Part shown: piece after piece, positions 63,032 to 64,000 of the stretch
Position numbering within the stretch: the first letter of the stretch is position 1
Layout of the letters: each line of letters starts with the position of its first letter
Source: Flavobacterium sp. UGB4466
GTDB taxonomy: Bacteria > Bacteroidota > Bacteroidia > Flavobacteriales > Flavobacteriaceae
Reading direction: 5' to 3'
NCBI RefSeq assembly: GCF_903469665.1
Contig: NZ_CAGKLC010000005.1
Coordinates: 32,673-96,672 of the forward strand
Length of the DNA stretch: 64,000 nucleotides
The notes under the pieces: model-generated
Database searches by the model: none
Told to the model about the DNA's origin: nothing
The model's input: the letters and a program-made list of their open reading frames with translations, nothing else
Translations under genes and position numbers: made by a program

Positions 63032-63871
63032 TTATTTATTCTTTTTTTTAGTCTCCTTTAAGATCTTTTTGTCGTCGCTGTCCAATTTACGTTGTATTTT
63101 TTTTACATCTTCAGCCGTAGGAAGATTTTCGGGAATAATCCCTCTCTGGGTAAGCATATTTCTTACGGCTTTGTTATTTTCAATATGCTCGCTTTCTATT
63201 TTGTTTTGGCCTTTTAAATCTTTACTCTGTACATTCAAACCTGTCATTTCTGCCGCTAGATCTTTGGCTTTTATACTAATTGTAGGTAAAAAATCAGCAA
63301 CTGGTCTATTGTCAGGAATTCCCATTTTTTTCTTAAGCAGTAGTGTCGATAAACGAAATAATGCTTGATCACCTTTAGAACGAATTAATCCAAAACCTTT
63401 ATTATCTACACCACGCTCAAATAATATTCCTGAAAGCTGTTTTTCAGTTTGAGTAAGTTTTTCTCTTGCTTTAATTCTTTCAAATTCTAGCAAACGTTGT
63501 TCAATTATCTCTGCTCTTCGAGTTTGAACAGCAAAATAATTTTGAGCAAATGCAATTTTTTCTTTACGACTATCTCCGTTTTGAGCAATTAAATAGCAGG
63601 CGTAACGGGTAAGCGCTATATCTTCTATTAAATGCTGAGCACCTTTTCCAGCTTCTATCACCTTCCTGACTTCAGGAAAGTGATCATTTATTTCTTCTCC
63701 TGCATTTGTACAAGCGTCTTTTGCTTTTCTGATAACTTTTTCAAAGTTCTCCCATTTACTGTAACCTAATAATTTTTGCAATTCTCTCGCACTCCAACAT
63801 TCAACTCCTTCTATGTTTGATGCAACTTCTTCAAATTGTTGAAAAAGGATTATGATTTCCTCACTTTTCAT
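63032..63871 (-). CDS. dinD: DNA damage-inducible protein D
   Basis: The 279-residue protein matches DinD throughout: ECWSARELQKLLGYSKWENFEKVIRKAKDACTNAGEEINDHF (BRO-N-like domain, residues 24-65), RYACYLIAQNGDSRKEKIAFAQNYFAVQTRRAE, and FERGVDNKGFGLIRSKGDQALF. In E. coli dinD belongs to the SOS regulon and affects RecA; the biochemical role is limited. No LexA-type site was recognised upstream. The remaining 129 bases to the window end hold no gene. Confidence 0.9.
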   Translation of the reverse strand: MKSEEIIILFQQFEEVASNIEGVECWSARELQKLLGYSKWENFEKVIRKAKDACTNAGEEINDHFPEVRKVIEAGKGAQHLIEDIALTRYACYLIAQNGDSRKEKIAFAQNYFAVQTRRAEIIEQRLLEFERIKAREKLTQTEKQLSGILFERGVDNKGFGLIRSKGDQALFRLSTLLLKKKMGIPDNRPVADFLPTISIKAKDLAAEMTGLNVQSKDLKGQNKIESEHIENNKAVRNMLTQRGIIPENLPTAEDVKKIQRKLDSDDKKILKETKKKNK

Positions 63872-64000
63872 AAGTGCTGTTTTATATATTTATAAAAATG
63901 AATTCTTGTATTTTCAGTAATTACATTAATTACCTCATGAATAAATTTAATTTGCACTTAAATATTGAACAGTATATGTTTCATTAAGTATATTGTTACT

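Noticed and set aside
1..64000. tRNA, rRNA or riboswitch genes
   Set aside because: No tRNA-like or rRNA-like segments or known riboswitch cores were recognised by eye; a covariance-model search would settle this.

Overview
The window is AT-rich, densely coded and typical of Flavobacterium (Bacteroidota). The evidence is a type IX secretion sorting domain, SusC/FecA-like receptors with an N-terminal carboxypeptidase-D-like domain, FecI/FecR pairs, DUF4292 and DUF4374 lipoproteins, WG repeats, promoters of the TAnnTTTG type, few strong Shine-Dalgarno sites, and a tyrosine ammonia-lyase that I recognise as very close to the F. johnsoniae enzyme. No rRNA, tRNA, CRISPR array or insertion sequence was recognised.

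Layout. 1-8.9 kb holds housekeeping genes on the + strand: the 3' end of a nucleotidyltransferase, a TPR protein, a DUF4292 lipoprotein, a degenerate M23/EnvC-like factor, rbfA, a LolC/E-type permease and a MATE exporter, with a CBS-domain gene on the other strand. dusB follows at 8.9-9.9 kb on the - strand. From 10.0 to 41.7 kb about 32 genes, nearly all on the - strand, form a flexirubin-type pigment cluster (aryl polyene plus dialkylresorcinol). The divergent flavin halogenase at 41.8-43.1 kb belongs with it. 43.4-47.5 kb holds a small secreted protein and a large T9SS-secreted protein with two chitin-binding-like modules. 47.9-55.0 kb is a galactose locus: sodium/sugar symporter, galT, galK, galM, a divergent GntR-type regulator and a Nudix-type regulator. 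55.7-60.9 kb is an ECF sigma/anti-sigma/TonB receptor/DUF4374 lipoprotein unit, probably for iron or another scarce ligand. 61.0-63.9 kb holds an OsmC protein, a large repeat block, a small unknown gene, an XRE regulator and dinD.

How the pigment genes fit together. Tyrosine ammonia-lyase would make 4-coumarate and the CoA-ligase-like enzyme would activate it. Ketosynthases, a Cys-less chain-length-factor-like partner, two ACPs, a FabG-type reductase and three hotdog dehydratases would extend it to an aryl polyene. DarB and DarA would build the dialkylresorcinol. One of at least four acyltransferase-type proteins would form the ester. LolA, a lipoprotein, an MMPL exporter fusion and an ABC-2 exporter would move the product to the outer membrane, and the halogenase could chlorinate it. 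The pathway is known in outline. The less explained parts are the BtrH-like protein with its small partner, the half-size ketosynthase and the C-terminal extension of the MMPL/acyltransferase fusion.

Intergenic DNA is rich in dispersed repeats: nested inverted repeats, GCTCC-N3-GGAGC hairpin clusters, and a 164-165-bp repeat family present in opposite orientations at 44.1-44.5 and 61.5-62.1 kb.
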